DNA from: Lentinus brumalis
Lineage: Eukaryota; Basidiomycota; Agaricomycetes; Polyporales; Polyporaceae
DNA: 64,000 nucleotides
Assembly (NCBI GenBank): GCA_001792895.1
Contig: MARA01000006.1
Location: forward strand, 1,798,001-1,862,000
Direction of reading: 5' to 3'
The notes beneath the pieces were generated by a model. The model was not told the DNA's origin. It saw only the letters and a list, made by a program, of their open reading frames with translations, and ran no database searches. Position numbers and translations under genes: made by a program. Position 1 is the first letter of the stretch, and each line of letters starts with the position of its first letter. Below, in pieces: positions 35,340-45,640 of this stretch.

Positions 35340-35533
35340 GCCGGAACACCGCTTTCCAACGAGATCCAGTTCTTCGACGTCTTGGAGAATGCCTTCCGAC
35401 GGGAGAATCTTATCGAGCAATGACCGTCCGCACAATGACATGCGAGTCCCGCACAAGCAGCCCCGAGCCCGCATACCGCTTCTGCACAATCTGCGCGTCC
35501 GGCAGCGGAGTAACGGAGTCGTACTTGGCCAAC
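35340..35533 (-). pseudogene. Fragment of an S33 peptidase gene (relic)
   Basis: The minus strand here reads KYDSVTPLPDAQIVQKRYAG, then SGLLVRDSH, matching KYDPVTPLPDARNVQKRYAG and AGLLVQDSYGH of the intact S33 gene at 51.6-53.6 kb. After the H-position the fragment jumps with loss of sequence and frame to a piece resembling LPADGTLCEVEELPLVGKR (nucleotide match around GACGTCGAAGAACTGGATCT). No promoter, catalytic Ser region or start is present. It is a leftover of a paralogue with at least one internal deletion. Confidence 0.75.
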
Positions 35534-35879
35534 TTCTACTCATCACATTCCAACAGAAACTAACATTTGGGGCGCAGTCAGTGACAACTCCGGAAGGCGG
35601 AGAGAGATCAGCCTCCTTGAGATCTGGCCGTTATCTCAGGCTAGAGCTTTGATGAATACAGTGCTCGCTCGCCGAGTGGTCCATGCCCAACCGCGGCTTG
35701 ATGGAGACCCTTGGAGCACCACTAGCACTGGTACTTACACTGGTATGTAGCGGTAAGCGGGCGCTTGGACTGTCTTGCTGTCCATGCAGACTTGTGACAG
35801 ACGGCGAAGAGAGGCCTGGCTGGACTGGGTGCCGATGGGTGCTGTGATTATGAGCGCAACTGCGCTGATGGTGGGCGAC

Positions 35880-37652
35880 TTACCCCGCGTGGCTGTGCGA
35901 TATTCCGGAGAGTTCGTCGAGGAACGGGGTGATTGCATTGACTGTGATAGTGAGCGAGCCCTGGTACTTACATTTGATGAGTGAAGAGGAAAGGCTAGTC
36001 ATACAGTCGGCCGGTCTGCATGTAGAGTACACTGTATAGTACACGACGTGTTCATAGAGTTCATACATCCAGATGGAGCTCTGGGGGTCTTGTTGGACGA
36101 GTCGGGGCCTACAACGAATCTCGGTCAACACCCAACCAACGACATGCGAACAGCGACGTACCATCTTCATTGACATATCCGTCCCGCCTTCACTTACCAA
36201 GGTTGCCGTGTCAGCATATGAGCCCGAGCTATCCCGGAACGTGCTTGCGGGTAGAAGCTCGACGCCGCTTCTCCTCCCAGCATGCACTGGACTCGGTGCT
36301 TGTGGCATAGCAGGAGAAGTCCGCAGGTACAACTCGCGCATCGGGTTCGCACTCTGGCCCCCAGCAAATCCGCCAAAGAAGTACCCGCCTTGAGTGTCCG
36401 GGTTCTGGAGAGGCAGAACTGGTGAAGCAAGGGAGACGTTGGCGTGCCTGCGGGCTTTGGCGCGTCTGCGGCGTAGAAGGAGGAAGAAGAGGGCGACGAG
36501 GAGCAGCAGTCCGACCACTGCGCCGATTGCGATACCGATTATGGCGCCCATGGGCAGACCACGCTGCGCTTGTGTCGTCCCCGCAATCGGGCTGGAGAAG
36601 GAATGCGGTGAGATTACCGGAGTGACTGCGAGATCGCAGTGCATCACTCACAGATCCCCGGCGCTCTGCGCTTGGCTGATCGTAGGCGAAAGGAAGTTTG
36701 CAGTCGTAGTAGCACCTTGCGGTTGTGAAGACGACGGGGCGGCACTTGCAGCGGCGCCCGCACTGGCATTGGGTCGTGCGCTAAGCTGCGCGGTTGCTTG
36801 TGGACTGGTCTGCGGGTTGCTCTGCGGGTTACCCTGTGAGGACTGGTTGCCAGGCTGTGCGCTAGCTTGCGTGTTGGGTTGGGCGGTTGATTGGACATCG
36901 GGTTGTTCACTGGTCGCAGCTGCATTACTCGACGAGGAGGGTGCTTGGTCAGATGCCGTGTCATCCGAACCACCTGTCTTGGCGTTGCTATAAGACAGCG
37001 ATCAGCACACGTAAATCCTCAGAAGGGGGATTAGGACGACGAACGGGGTAGCAGATAGTCGAGGGACACTCTGTGAACTCGAACTCGCGGACACGGTCTG
37101 TGTGCCAGGGGTCGGGACAGAACTTGATGTAGCACATCACCGTGTGAGCGCATATGAGCAATGCAGCATGTGAATCAAACGACGTACCCTTGCCGCTGGT
37201 CCGATGTGGTCTCGTATACGACGGCATCGATATCCACCGGACCGCCCCCGGCCGCCATGAGCACGACTTCATGCTCTCCATCCGCCAGACCAGATGTCCC
37301 TCCCAGAACCCGTCCAAATTGCGGCTCGTTGGACGTAGCGTTCGCATAGAGAATGACTTGACTGTCCAACAGCAAAATGTATTGTCCATATTCCGGCTTT
37401 GTCGCGGCGTACACCCAGAAACCGGTTCCAGTGAACGAGAATTTGGCTGTGGCACCCTCGGTTTGCGCGCTGCTGAATGTCGAATTCCCGTATGACTGTG
37501 CGTCTCTTCCCGAGGCGTGTGCCCATACGCCCGCGGGTTCGTAGGAAAGCAGGGAAGACGTGTCGTCAACTACACATAGACGTCAGACCGCGATGCTCCC
37601 CTGCGGAGATGATCAGAAGAAGCACTCACTCGTAACATTAGAAGCCGCCATC
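35880..37652 (-). CDS. Single-pass membrane protein with lectin-like ectodomain
   Basis: The start at 37652 (MAASNVT) is followed after an intron by IDDTSSLLSYEPAGVWAH, FTGTGFWVYAATKPEYGQYI, GGTSGLADGEHEVVLMA and GPVDIDAVVYETTSDQRQG. This is the small beta-rich, galactose-binding-like ectodomain common in Agaricomycete membrane proteins. A long Ser/Gln/Asn/Pro linker follows (37000-36660, such as QPGNQSSQGNPQSNPQ), then a membrane span (GAIIGIAIGAVVGLLLLVAL), basic RRRRAKARR, and a cytosolic tail with GYFFGGFAGG and SGSYADTATLVSEGG. There is no signal peptide in the short first exon as read, so the true 5' end may be further up. Joins between the ectodomain and the linker are unresolved. A GTACGT donor near 36165 suggests a last exon I could not place, so the 3' boundary is approximate. 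It is likely a wall- or surface-sensing protein; the function is unknown. Confidence 0.6.
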
Positions 37653-38457
37653 AAGGTCGACGAAAGAGAACAACGAAGGAGAAAAGAAAAGGAAAGAGGG
37701 CCCTGCCCCAGCGAAGAGAAGCGGGAAAGTGGATGCAGGTGGCGGTCGAAGACTCACAAAAGATGGTTCTGTGTCAGACAATCGCGCTGCTTTTGCATGT
37801 CTTGCGCACGCTGTTGCAGCTGGGCGGCCTGTGACGATGGCAACGTACTCCGATGCACCGGTTCGATTTGTACCTGTCCTTGCCGGCTGTTGTCATCGTC
37901 TTGGGGGCTATCCAACTGGGGACGCCACCTGGAGCATTTCTAGTGATGAAGATCATCTACCACGCTGCACAGCTGTCCAGCGCGGCGAAATGCGTCGGGG
38001 CGGAACAGAGATCGGAGCGCCGCACATCATACGTACTTCAGCGCGTTACAGCCCTGATCGCGTACGTATGAGACTGCACCCGCGCACACTGCGTGAACGA
38101 ATATATGAAAGGGTTGGTGAACAGTCCTAGGTCTAATTAGTTTAACAAAGGTCGGCTCACCGAAGTTGCGAGTCGCAGAAAGGCTTCCACCTGGCGCGTT
38201 CATAGGGCTTTTACAGTATCAGCTGGACGTGCAACAAAGCATCTGTGTGAATGCAAGAGCCTATACGGCTTCAAGAGGATGGTCATCGCACAGAGTGAAG
38301 AGCTCTAGCGCCGTGTGGTTGTCCCCCGCCTTTGATCTTTGATGCGTCGCTCCCAATCGGTCTTTGATGCGCCTTTCCATTTCAGGCAATAATAATAAAC
38401 TCTGTGGCCGGCGGTCGACCCGAATCTTGTCCTCGATCCACCATCTCCTCGTCGACG
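37653..38457. other. divergent promoter region
   Basis: About 0.8 kb between divergent start codons of the membrane protein and the HicA-like-domain protein gene. No coding frame is convincing. No clear TATA box was found. Confidence 0.4.
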
Positions 38458-41400
38458 ATGCCACCCAAGGCCCCCCCGAGGCCGAAGGCACCGCTCTCAA
38501 AGTCTCGCGAGCTCGTCACCGTCGGCCCTCGCGAGGTTTTCAAGAAGCATCATGGTCGTGAACGCGACGAACACGGTCACAAGCCCCTCACCGCGCGTGC
38601 CCTCGTCCTGCGCAACGGCAAGTACGGCGCCATGGGTACCGGAGAGGTCGTTCTCGCGACCAAGATGAGTGGGAGAGAGAAGCTTGATCTGCTCGCAGGT
38701 ATGTCCGTCTTCAGTCCGTGATAGACGCGTCGTCGCGAGAACATCTCGGTGATGTCGATACCGACAGAGGACCTTATGAAGCAGGCCTTGACTGCGCCCT
38801 TCAAGCTCGATGTCTGTCTCAAGATTGCGGACTCGCAGCTTAGCGGTGAGGACACCCGTTTGGTCGCGTTTTCACCTCCGTTAGAACGTTCAGCCTGCAG
38901 CGTACCTGGATGAGATCAATGCCCTCCAGGACTCGGAGTTCTTCTTCGACAGGTACAAAGCTGAAGTCGCGTCCCATACCAACCCCAGTCGCATGCGAGA
39001 CCAGCTGAAGAATCCGCAGAAGATGAAGGAACACTACGTCTCTATGATCGCGAGCCAGTGCGTATAGTCCTTCCCACCCGCTCATTACGTCGTGAAAATC
39101 ATCGGGAGGCGACGCGGAGCCTGCAGGCTGTGCCTACCAGTCGTACCCGCGGTCCTCACAGTATTCTATGGGACTGATCGAGTGTTGTGCTCACTAGATT
39201 GTCATGCTAACGCGTCTATCTGCCTATCAGCATCCACAATACGTACATGATGGCAGCCGGCTGGCGTCTCGTTGGTGACATCATTCGCGATTTGATCGAC
39301 GAAGGTCTCGACGACGCGCTCGTCAAGTCCCAGCTGAAGTCTAGTCCTTCGCTCCGGTCAAAGTTTCTGGTTCTCTACGACGCCGTCAATGTTCTCGTGC
39401 AAGCGGGACAGACGAACTTCGCTGTCCTTGCTACAGCAGCCCGTGAGTACATGTCCTGTATCTCCAATCATGCACCCGCTTCGTGTGGTTGGTGTTGGAC
39501 CACGACAATGGTGGCCTCATGCCGGACTATCGAGACAAGCCGGGTTTTCACAGCGTCAACTTGAGCCACATCACTTCGACGTATTGTCCTCAGCTGTTGC
39601 TGGGGCTGAAGCTATGCTCCTGTGCAGTCATTCCCAGCTGCAAGCATCGGAGGCCGTGCGATTGTCCTGCGCGTAGCGTTGCTGCCTCAGAGGCGATTCG
39701 GTTGAAGCATCCAGCCCAATTGTGCGTCAGCGGTGTATGGTTGATTGGATGATATCGGACATAGCAGATAGACGAAGTGGGAGTGCGACACTGACACATT
39801 CGCTACAACAGCGCATTGGTACCAGTACTTCAAGATAGAGTACGACCCCGAGACGCAGGAGCCGGAGTATACGTTCGATTGGGGTGCTCTCAAGAACGTG
39901 CACAAGTCTTTCCTAGACTCTCTTGTAGTCGAACTGTGCCTACCCGCATCGCCCATACCGAAGCAGGTGCTGTATCAGCTGCTCGGAGAGGCGATGGAAG
40001 AATCGCCGAAGGATCGTCACAAGTTTTCGCAGGCTGTTTGGGATGCTGTCGGTGACCTCTCTGTAAGTGGAGATTTTCGTGCTACTTCGAAAGTCGACTG
40101 CTTATCACGTTCGGTCCGAAGACCATTGTCGAGCTGCAGGCGATGATAGAGGGTGTATTGAGTGGCCCCGAAGCGGAGGGTTGGATCAAGGAGCCCCGCC
40201 AGATGCCTGATTCCTACGAAGACTGGGTCGACGCACAGATCGTCTCGCGGGAGGCGTCAAATTACTGGCAGACGTATGAGGACCTCATCTACCCGATCGA
40301 CAAGGCGAAGAGCAAGGCGACGGTCGATCAGCTATGGAAGACCATAAGATCGGTTCGTAGATGTGTGTGATCTCGATGCTCGAGACTCACCGCCAGTGCA
40401 GAACTACCAGGCGATCAGCGGGAAGACCCCGGACGAGCTGTGGAAGATCCAGGACATCCGCAAGGTGAAGCCGTCTTGGCATGGCTGGGGCGGCGGAAAA
40501 CGCAATGGCGGCGACGAACTCGCCGTTGTCCCCTCGAAGGGCGGCAAGGGTGGTAAGAAGAAGCCGCTTGCGATAACGAACGGCGACGAGAGCGACGACT
40601 CGATGCCCTCGTTGCAGACCGTGTCCGACTCGTCAGACGAAGAGGACGAGGAGTACGTCGATGATGACGACGACTTCTACGACAATGACGAGGACAGCGA
40701 GGGGTCGGATGAAGACTATGATGAGGACGAGGAGGACGAACTACGCGATCTCCTCCGTGAGGCCATGGACACCGCCGTTGCTTCATCCGATTTCTACAAC
40801 AACAAGGGACCCGCCCCCGAGTTCGATCACCTCGCGGAGGAGAGGAAGGGTAACCCGTTCCTCAAGCTGCTGGGTTCGCTGAGGGGTAAGTCCACTGGGC
40901 GGTTGATCTCGGCAAATTATTCACGGAGGCATAGGGCGTATGTTCCCTGCGAGTCCGACATTGCACACCACCACGCGTACCCAGCCGCGCCACACCTTCG
41001 CCGGGAAGAAGACCCCGATGCCGACAAAGAGCGGCACTGTGCGGCCCACCCCCAAGCCTTCGGCTGGAGGTATGTAGACCAGACGCGCCGTTGTTCATGT
41101 CTCTGACATGCGCGCCAATCAGGTCCGCAGAAGCCTCGCCAGACCACCGTAGAGGAAGTGGAGGACGAGGACGACGCTCCGAGCTCGGCGGCCAAGAAGA
41201 AGAAGAAGAAGCCAAAGAAGAAGAAGAAGCCCGCCGCAACAGCAACGACTGAGAATGGTACGTTTGCCACCCCCGCTCCAGTGGAGCCGACAAGTCCGCA
41301 GCCTTCGCCCGCGTCGCCTCCTGCGACACCGCGAGCGACAAAGAAGGCGGCGCCCTCCGCGCAGCCCCGAGCTTCGTTCAGCAGCTCGACGACAACCCTT

Positions 41401-42102
41401 CCCGGGATGTCGTCCACGACGTCGCTGCCGCTGCATACGGATCAGACCGCGCAGTCCGCGCACAAGTACCTGCAGGAGCAGGGCCTCGCGGGTGGCAAGA
41501 CGAAGGTGAAGACGCGCTCGGCGGTGGGGAACCTCGGTGCGATCCCGGAGACGGGCAAGCGCAAGGGCTTCTTCAGCGCTTTCGCGAAGAAGAACAAGAA
41601 CGTCGTGCCGGCGGACGACGAGGACGAGGAGGACGAGGAGAAGGACAAGAAGGGGCGGTGGTCAGGCCTCAGCAGGCGGACGTCGGAGCTGATGCACCAG
41701 CTCCTGCGCACGCCGCTGGACAAGAAACAAGGTCTTGCGGACATGCGTTGGGAGAAGTTCGTGAAGGTACGTGTGGCGCTTTTACGCGTCAGTGTGCTGG
41801 GCTGATGTGATACCCGGTGAATAGCTCTTGGAGGATATGGGCTTCACTTACCACCCCAATACGGCCGGTTCCAGTGTGCGGTTCGACCCGCCGAACCCGA
41901 AGGACCGCTCCATCAGTTTCCACAAGCGTACGTGCTTCACGCTATCATGACCGCTTCTGCTCTGTCCTGACTGATGTGCGCTTGCTCTGCAGCCCACCCG
42001 GATCCGACCATCCACCCGATGAAGTTGAAGGACTTCGCGAAGAAACTGAAGGATTACTACGGGTGGGACGAGGACGAGTTCTTGCAGGCCACGCAGAAGT
42101 AG
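38458..42102 (+). CDS. Large acidic/basic protein with C-terminal HicA-like domain
   Basis: About eleven exons, beginning 38458-38698, 38768-38845, 38901-39057, 39231-39442 and 39812-40062, then further exons to the stop at 42102; roughly 880 residues. The N-terminal third is helical (VTVGPREVFKKHHGRERDEH, NPSRMRDQLKNPQKMKEHY, RLVGDIIRDLIDEGLDDALV). The middle holds a run of Asp/Glu (around 40620-40745) and a Lys-rich tract (about 41185-41230), suggesting nucleic-acid or chaperone-like contacts. The last ~75 residues (MRWEKFVKLLEDMGFTYHP, AGSSVRFDPP, SISFHKPHPDPTIHPMKL, KDFAKKLKDYYGW) resemble the small HicA/YcfA dsRNA-binding-like fold: helix, GF, GSxxxF strand, then an HP..I.P turn and helix. 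The His that bacterial HicA uses (GSH) is Ser here, so binding without cleavage is more likely. The domain call is from pattern memory only. Introns at 39058-39230 and 39443-39811 are unusually long. The join near 40063-40130 is ambiguous. Confidence 0.65.
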
Positions 42103-42640
42103 CACGGCGAATGAGCAGGCGCTGCGCGCGCCTGAAGTGTACGAGACCACGATGCGCTGTGTTGTATGTTTTTCGCAGAGTTCTCGATTGTTCCTTGGGC
42201 GTGTTTGTATCACGATGTCACTTACTACTAGCTGTTCCTCTACAACCTGCAAGCTGATTTTCTTTGGACATCTGCGCTGCGGTGCAAGTCGAGGGCGGGC
42301 TTCTTGGTTGTCACCACCACAGACAGGGCAAGCATTCAATATTCAGGACCATCTCGTCGAGCTTGATGTGAGCAATCCCGGCTACTGCGAACTGGTAACA
42401 AGCTCCACTGCTCCAGTTGTCCATGTTTCGAATGCCATTTCTGCTTCTTACTCTCAGTTCGACCGTAGACGTCGACATACAAACATGTTGGGCCCGTATG
42501 GTCGTGCAGGATTTCAGTTGCTTCACGCGTCGACCTTGGGGCGAAGGGTTACTGTTTCTACATACTGTACAATGGCCCCCGTCACATCGGTTCCTACTAG
42601 CTGGTGGGTTCCACCCCCTTGTTGATGGCCCTCAAGCTTC
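42103..42640. other. intergenic between convergent genes
   Basis: 3' flanks of the HicA-like-domain gene and the homeodomain-like gene. No further gene seen. Confidence 0.5.
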
Positions 42641-43865
42641 CTACTGCACCCCATGAGTATCACGACGATAGTAGAACCTGTTTACAAATCAGCCTCGGTG
42701 TCCTCATCCCAAAGGTATCAGCAAAGGGGCGGACCATTCATCGATTTTAGCCGACTCCAAATCAAGCTCCGCAGAGAGCTCATCGGGCATGGATTGCTCA
42801 GGCATTGCCCTCCCGGCGAACTCCGAGTCCAGGTTAGCGAGACGACGGTAGAACCTGGTCACGAATCAGCCTCGGTGTCCTCATCTCAAAGGTATCAGCA
42901 AAGGGGCGGACCATCCATAGATATAAGCCGAGTCCACACGAAGCTCGTCGGCGAGCTCAGCGCGCTTGAGAATGGGTGGTGCCGATCCGTTCTCCCCGTA
43001 GTAGGTTTTAAGAATGTTCTGCTGAGGTTTGGTGAGCTCCGTGTCAGCGAGCCGCTTATCGTCCCGCCAGATGACATAATCAGGATCGCGCGATTGCCTG
43101 GAACTGAACCTATGTAGACAGTAGAGCGCACCATCAGGCACACGAAGTCCCGAGAACGTCACAAATGCAAGTGAGCGTACCATTTATTAACATGTTCCAG
43201 CGGTAGCCCTGCAGCGCCGGCGAGCTCCACTCGCTTATTGTACGAAGGCCTTATGTGCCCGGCGTTGTAGGCTTCCTCGAGGATTTCTACGCCCTCGATA
43301 TTTCCTTCGGCAGGGACGGGTGTCTGAGCGCTGTAAGTCGCGGTCGTGGTCGCACCGTGAAAGTCCTGCAGAGAGCCACCGATGACGTTGTTGGGATGAG
43401 CCTGGGGTAGCTGCTCGCCAGGCAGTAAGAAGACGGGTGCATGCCCCGGGCCTCCAGCGAGGCCATACGCAGAATCGTGTGTACTCGTCCCGACACCGCT
43501 GGCAGTGGCGTGCGAGGAGCCACCGGGGAAGTGGTGAGCACCACTGTACGTAGTGCGGACGCCGGTGGTGCTGGGGGATACCCGTCATGTACCATGAAGG
43601 GTGGGATTGAGTGGTGGTCGGTCACCCGCGGAGCGTTTCGGGTGTCGGTGCTCGAGGACTGATGGGCCTGGTGCGACCGGGAGGCGGTCGGAGTGGCCGT
43701 TGCGAGGGTGCTGGCGGAGGCGGGGTCATCAGTCTGAGAAGGATCCTTGGACTTGGACCCGTCCCAGTCATCCAGAGAAGAGTATGAGGTGATCGGGTAC
43801 GCAGAGGTGGAGGGCGGTCCATTGTAGCCGGAGTTGCCGTGGTGGTTGGGATACGGAGAAGACAT
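42641..43865 (-). CDS. Homeodomain-like protein with repeated helix-2/3 units
   Basis: Exons 43865-43582, 43543-43181, 43109-42912, 42854-42735 and 42677-42641 close in frame at 333 residues. The N-terminal ~170 residues are Ser/Pro/His-rich (MSSPYPNHHGNSGYNGPPS). Then come three homeodomain-like pieces. The first is VEILEEAYNAGHIRPSYNKR + VELAGAAGLPLEHVNKW + FSSRQSR. The second is LTKPQQNILKTYYGENG + LKRAELADELRVDSAYIYGW + FYRRLANL. The third is a partial MPDELSAELDLESAKIDEW + FYYRRD. Each is split by an intron inside the Trp codon (TG^G) that starts helix 3. The usual helix-3 Asn (WFxNR) is Ser, Arg or Tyr here, so DNA binding may be altered or lost. A transcription-factor role is inferred. 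It shows no feature pointing to a mating-type gene. The 38-nt first intron is short but fits the phase. Confidence 0.72.
42671..42748. repeat. Exon-intron repeat unit, copy 2 (homeodomain-like gene)
   Basis: About 78 bp nearly matching 42848-42924, 177 bp away. It spans the end of one exon (Trp codon), a whole intron, and the start of the next exon (FYxRR). Shared words include AATCAGCCTCGGTGTCCTC and AGGTATCAGCAAAGGGGCGG. Confidence 0.85.
42848..42924. repeat. Exon-intron repeat unit, copy 1 (homeodomain-like gene)
   Basis: Direct repeat partner of 42671-42748. The intron body is as well conserved as the flanking coding bases, so the duplication is recent. Confidence 0.85.
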
Positions 43866-43920
43866 GTGAGGCTGGGCGAGTGAGGTGCAATGGATTATGG
43901 CGACCTCTGCGAATCGCGCC

Positions 43921-43928
43921 CTTATATA
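43921..43928 (-). promoter_or_regulatory. TATA box of the homeodomain-like gene
   Basis: TATATAAG on the minus strand, about 56 bp before the ATG at 43865. Confidence 0.5.
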
Positions 43929-43984
43929 CTAGCCTTAGACAGAAGTCAAAGCGGAGGCCAAGCATGAGCCAGAGGCCATGGACG

Positions 43985-45640
43985 GGTAGGTCAAAGCGTC
44001 GAGCTTTGATACTGACCTCGGACCAATCAGGAGCTGGAAGGCAATGCGCCTGAGTGGTGCGCATTGAGTATTAGACCAAGCAGCCGGTTAACCCCAATAG
44101 ATGTCGTTTTCCGCTCTCTTTCGACCGTTGCCGAAGAGAGGGAGCATCGTCACGGTGAAAGGCAAGAGTCCGGAGGCGCAATCCTTCCAGTTCCCAGTCC
44201 GAGTACCGTGCACCTAGATTCGCTAGACGACGATGCTGGCGCGTGTCGACGAGTTGATAGGGGGAGACGTTGAACTCATTCATGTTCAGCTGTCGAGTCG
44301 CAGCGGTCAACGACCTACATTCAAGTCATGAGCAACATCAGAGTGGCATCCGCAACAGCTCAGCCTATGTCTTGCTCACCTGATGCTGACATAGTATAAC
44401 TGCGCGGCATCGTGCAGCCTTTCTGAGATGATTCAGATCGGTCGGTGCTCTTGCCAATGCCATCGAGCTTTAGTACTAGCCTCGGACCGAATCAGCTGCA
44501 AGGCAATGCGCCGAAGTGGCGCACATGAGTATTTGAGTATTTGACCAAGCATCCGAAGTAGCCCCGATAGAAATCGCTTTCTGCTGGTTTACAACCGTTG
44601 CCGAAAAGAGTGAGCATCGTCACACTCAGAGGCAAGACGTCACGGTTGAATATTCGAATCCGGAGGCGCAACCGTCCCAGTCTCAGCGCGCACCTAGGCC
44701 GAGTCTCGCGCACCAACGACAATGCGGGCACGTGTCGGCACATTGGCAGGTGAGACGTTGGACTCCTTCATGTTCAGCTGTCAAGCCACAGCGGTCAACG
44801 ATCTACATTGGAGTTTTGAGCGACATGATCAGAGCGGCAGCCGCAACTACTCAACCTATGTTTTGCTCAATTCATAAACTGCAAGGCGATGCGCATAAGT
44901 GGCGCGAATTGAGTCGGCATGTCGGCATTAGACCAAGGATCCGAGTAGCCTAGGTAGATGTGAGTTTCTGCTGTCTTCAAACCGTCGCCGAAGGGAGTGA
45001 GCATCGTCACAGTCAGAGACAAGAACTCACGGTCGGATCGGGAGGCGCAACCGTCCGAGTCTCGCGCACCCAGTCCCGAGAGCCCCGTGCACCCAATCTC
45101 GCCAGACGAAAATGCTGACGCGTGTCGGCACAGTGACAGGTGAGACTTGATATTCTTTCATGTTCAGCTACTCACTTGCAGCCGTGGATTGAGATTGGTC
45201 AACGACCTAGAGGAGTAACAAGATTCGAGGCGTGAGTGACATCCGCAACAGTTCAGCCTATGTTCTGCTCACCTGATGCTGGCTTAGTATAACTGCGTGG
45301 CATGATGCAGCCTTCTCGAGAGTCGAGATGACCCAGGTCGATCTGTGCAGCTGCCAGTGCCATCGAGCTTTGGTACTGCCCTCGGACCTATGCAGGAGCT
45401 GCAAGGCAATGCGTCGAAGTGGCGCAATTCTAAGCATATGAGTATAACTAGTAGCCCCGATGGATGTCGGTTTCTGCTGTCTTTCAACCGTTGCTGAAGA
45501 GAGGGAGCACTGGCGTCACAGTCAGAGGCAAGAAGTTACGGTTGAATCCGGAGGCGCAACGTCCTACTACTTAGTATAACTGCGTAGCATGATGCGACCT
45601 CCTCGAGATGACCCAAGTCGATCTATGCAGTTGCTAGATG
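43985..45640. repeat. Tandem array of ~0.4-0.5-kb units upstream of the homeodomain-like gene
   Basis: Four degenerate direct copies begin near 43990, 44460, 44870 and 45356, with a fifth fragment at about 45570. Recurrent words are TCGAGCTTTG/AGTACT, GGCAATGCGCC..AGTGG (44041, 44502, 44880, 45405), CCGAAGAGAGGGAGCATCGT-like (44129, 44593, 44989, 45490), CCGGAGGCGCAA (44171, 44660, 45040, 45548) and CATGTTCAGCTGTC (44280, 44768, 45160). No coding frame is shared. It starts about 125 bp before the homeodomain-like start codon, so the first unit overlaps its promoter region. Confidence 0.82.

Noticed and set aside
36394..36993. 199-residue plus-strand open frame
   Set aside because: It is the mirror of the Ser/Gln/Pro linker and membrane span of the minus-strand membrane protein; its Cys/Ala/Leu composition is an antisense artefact.
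42647..43117. Plus-strand open frame with an internal repeat (SASVSSSQRYQQRGG twice)
   Set aside because: It is antisense to the repeated exon-intron unit of the homeodomain-like gene; the minus-strand model has correct splice sites and phases.
42641..43865. Mating-type HD1/HD2 locus
   Set aside because: No second divergent homeodomain gene and no mitochondrial intermediate peptidase (MIP) gene nearby, which usually flank the mushroom HD locus; the protein lacks the known N-terminal pairing region as far as can be seen.
44035..45640. CRISPR-like reading of the repeat array
   Set aside because: Units are 0.4-0.5 kb, degenerate and contiguous, without short identical repeats and unique spacers; the genome is eukaryotic.
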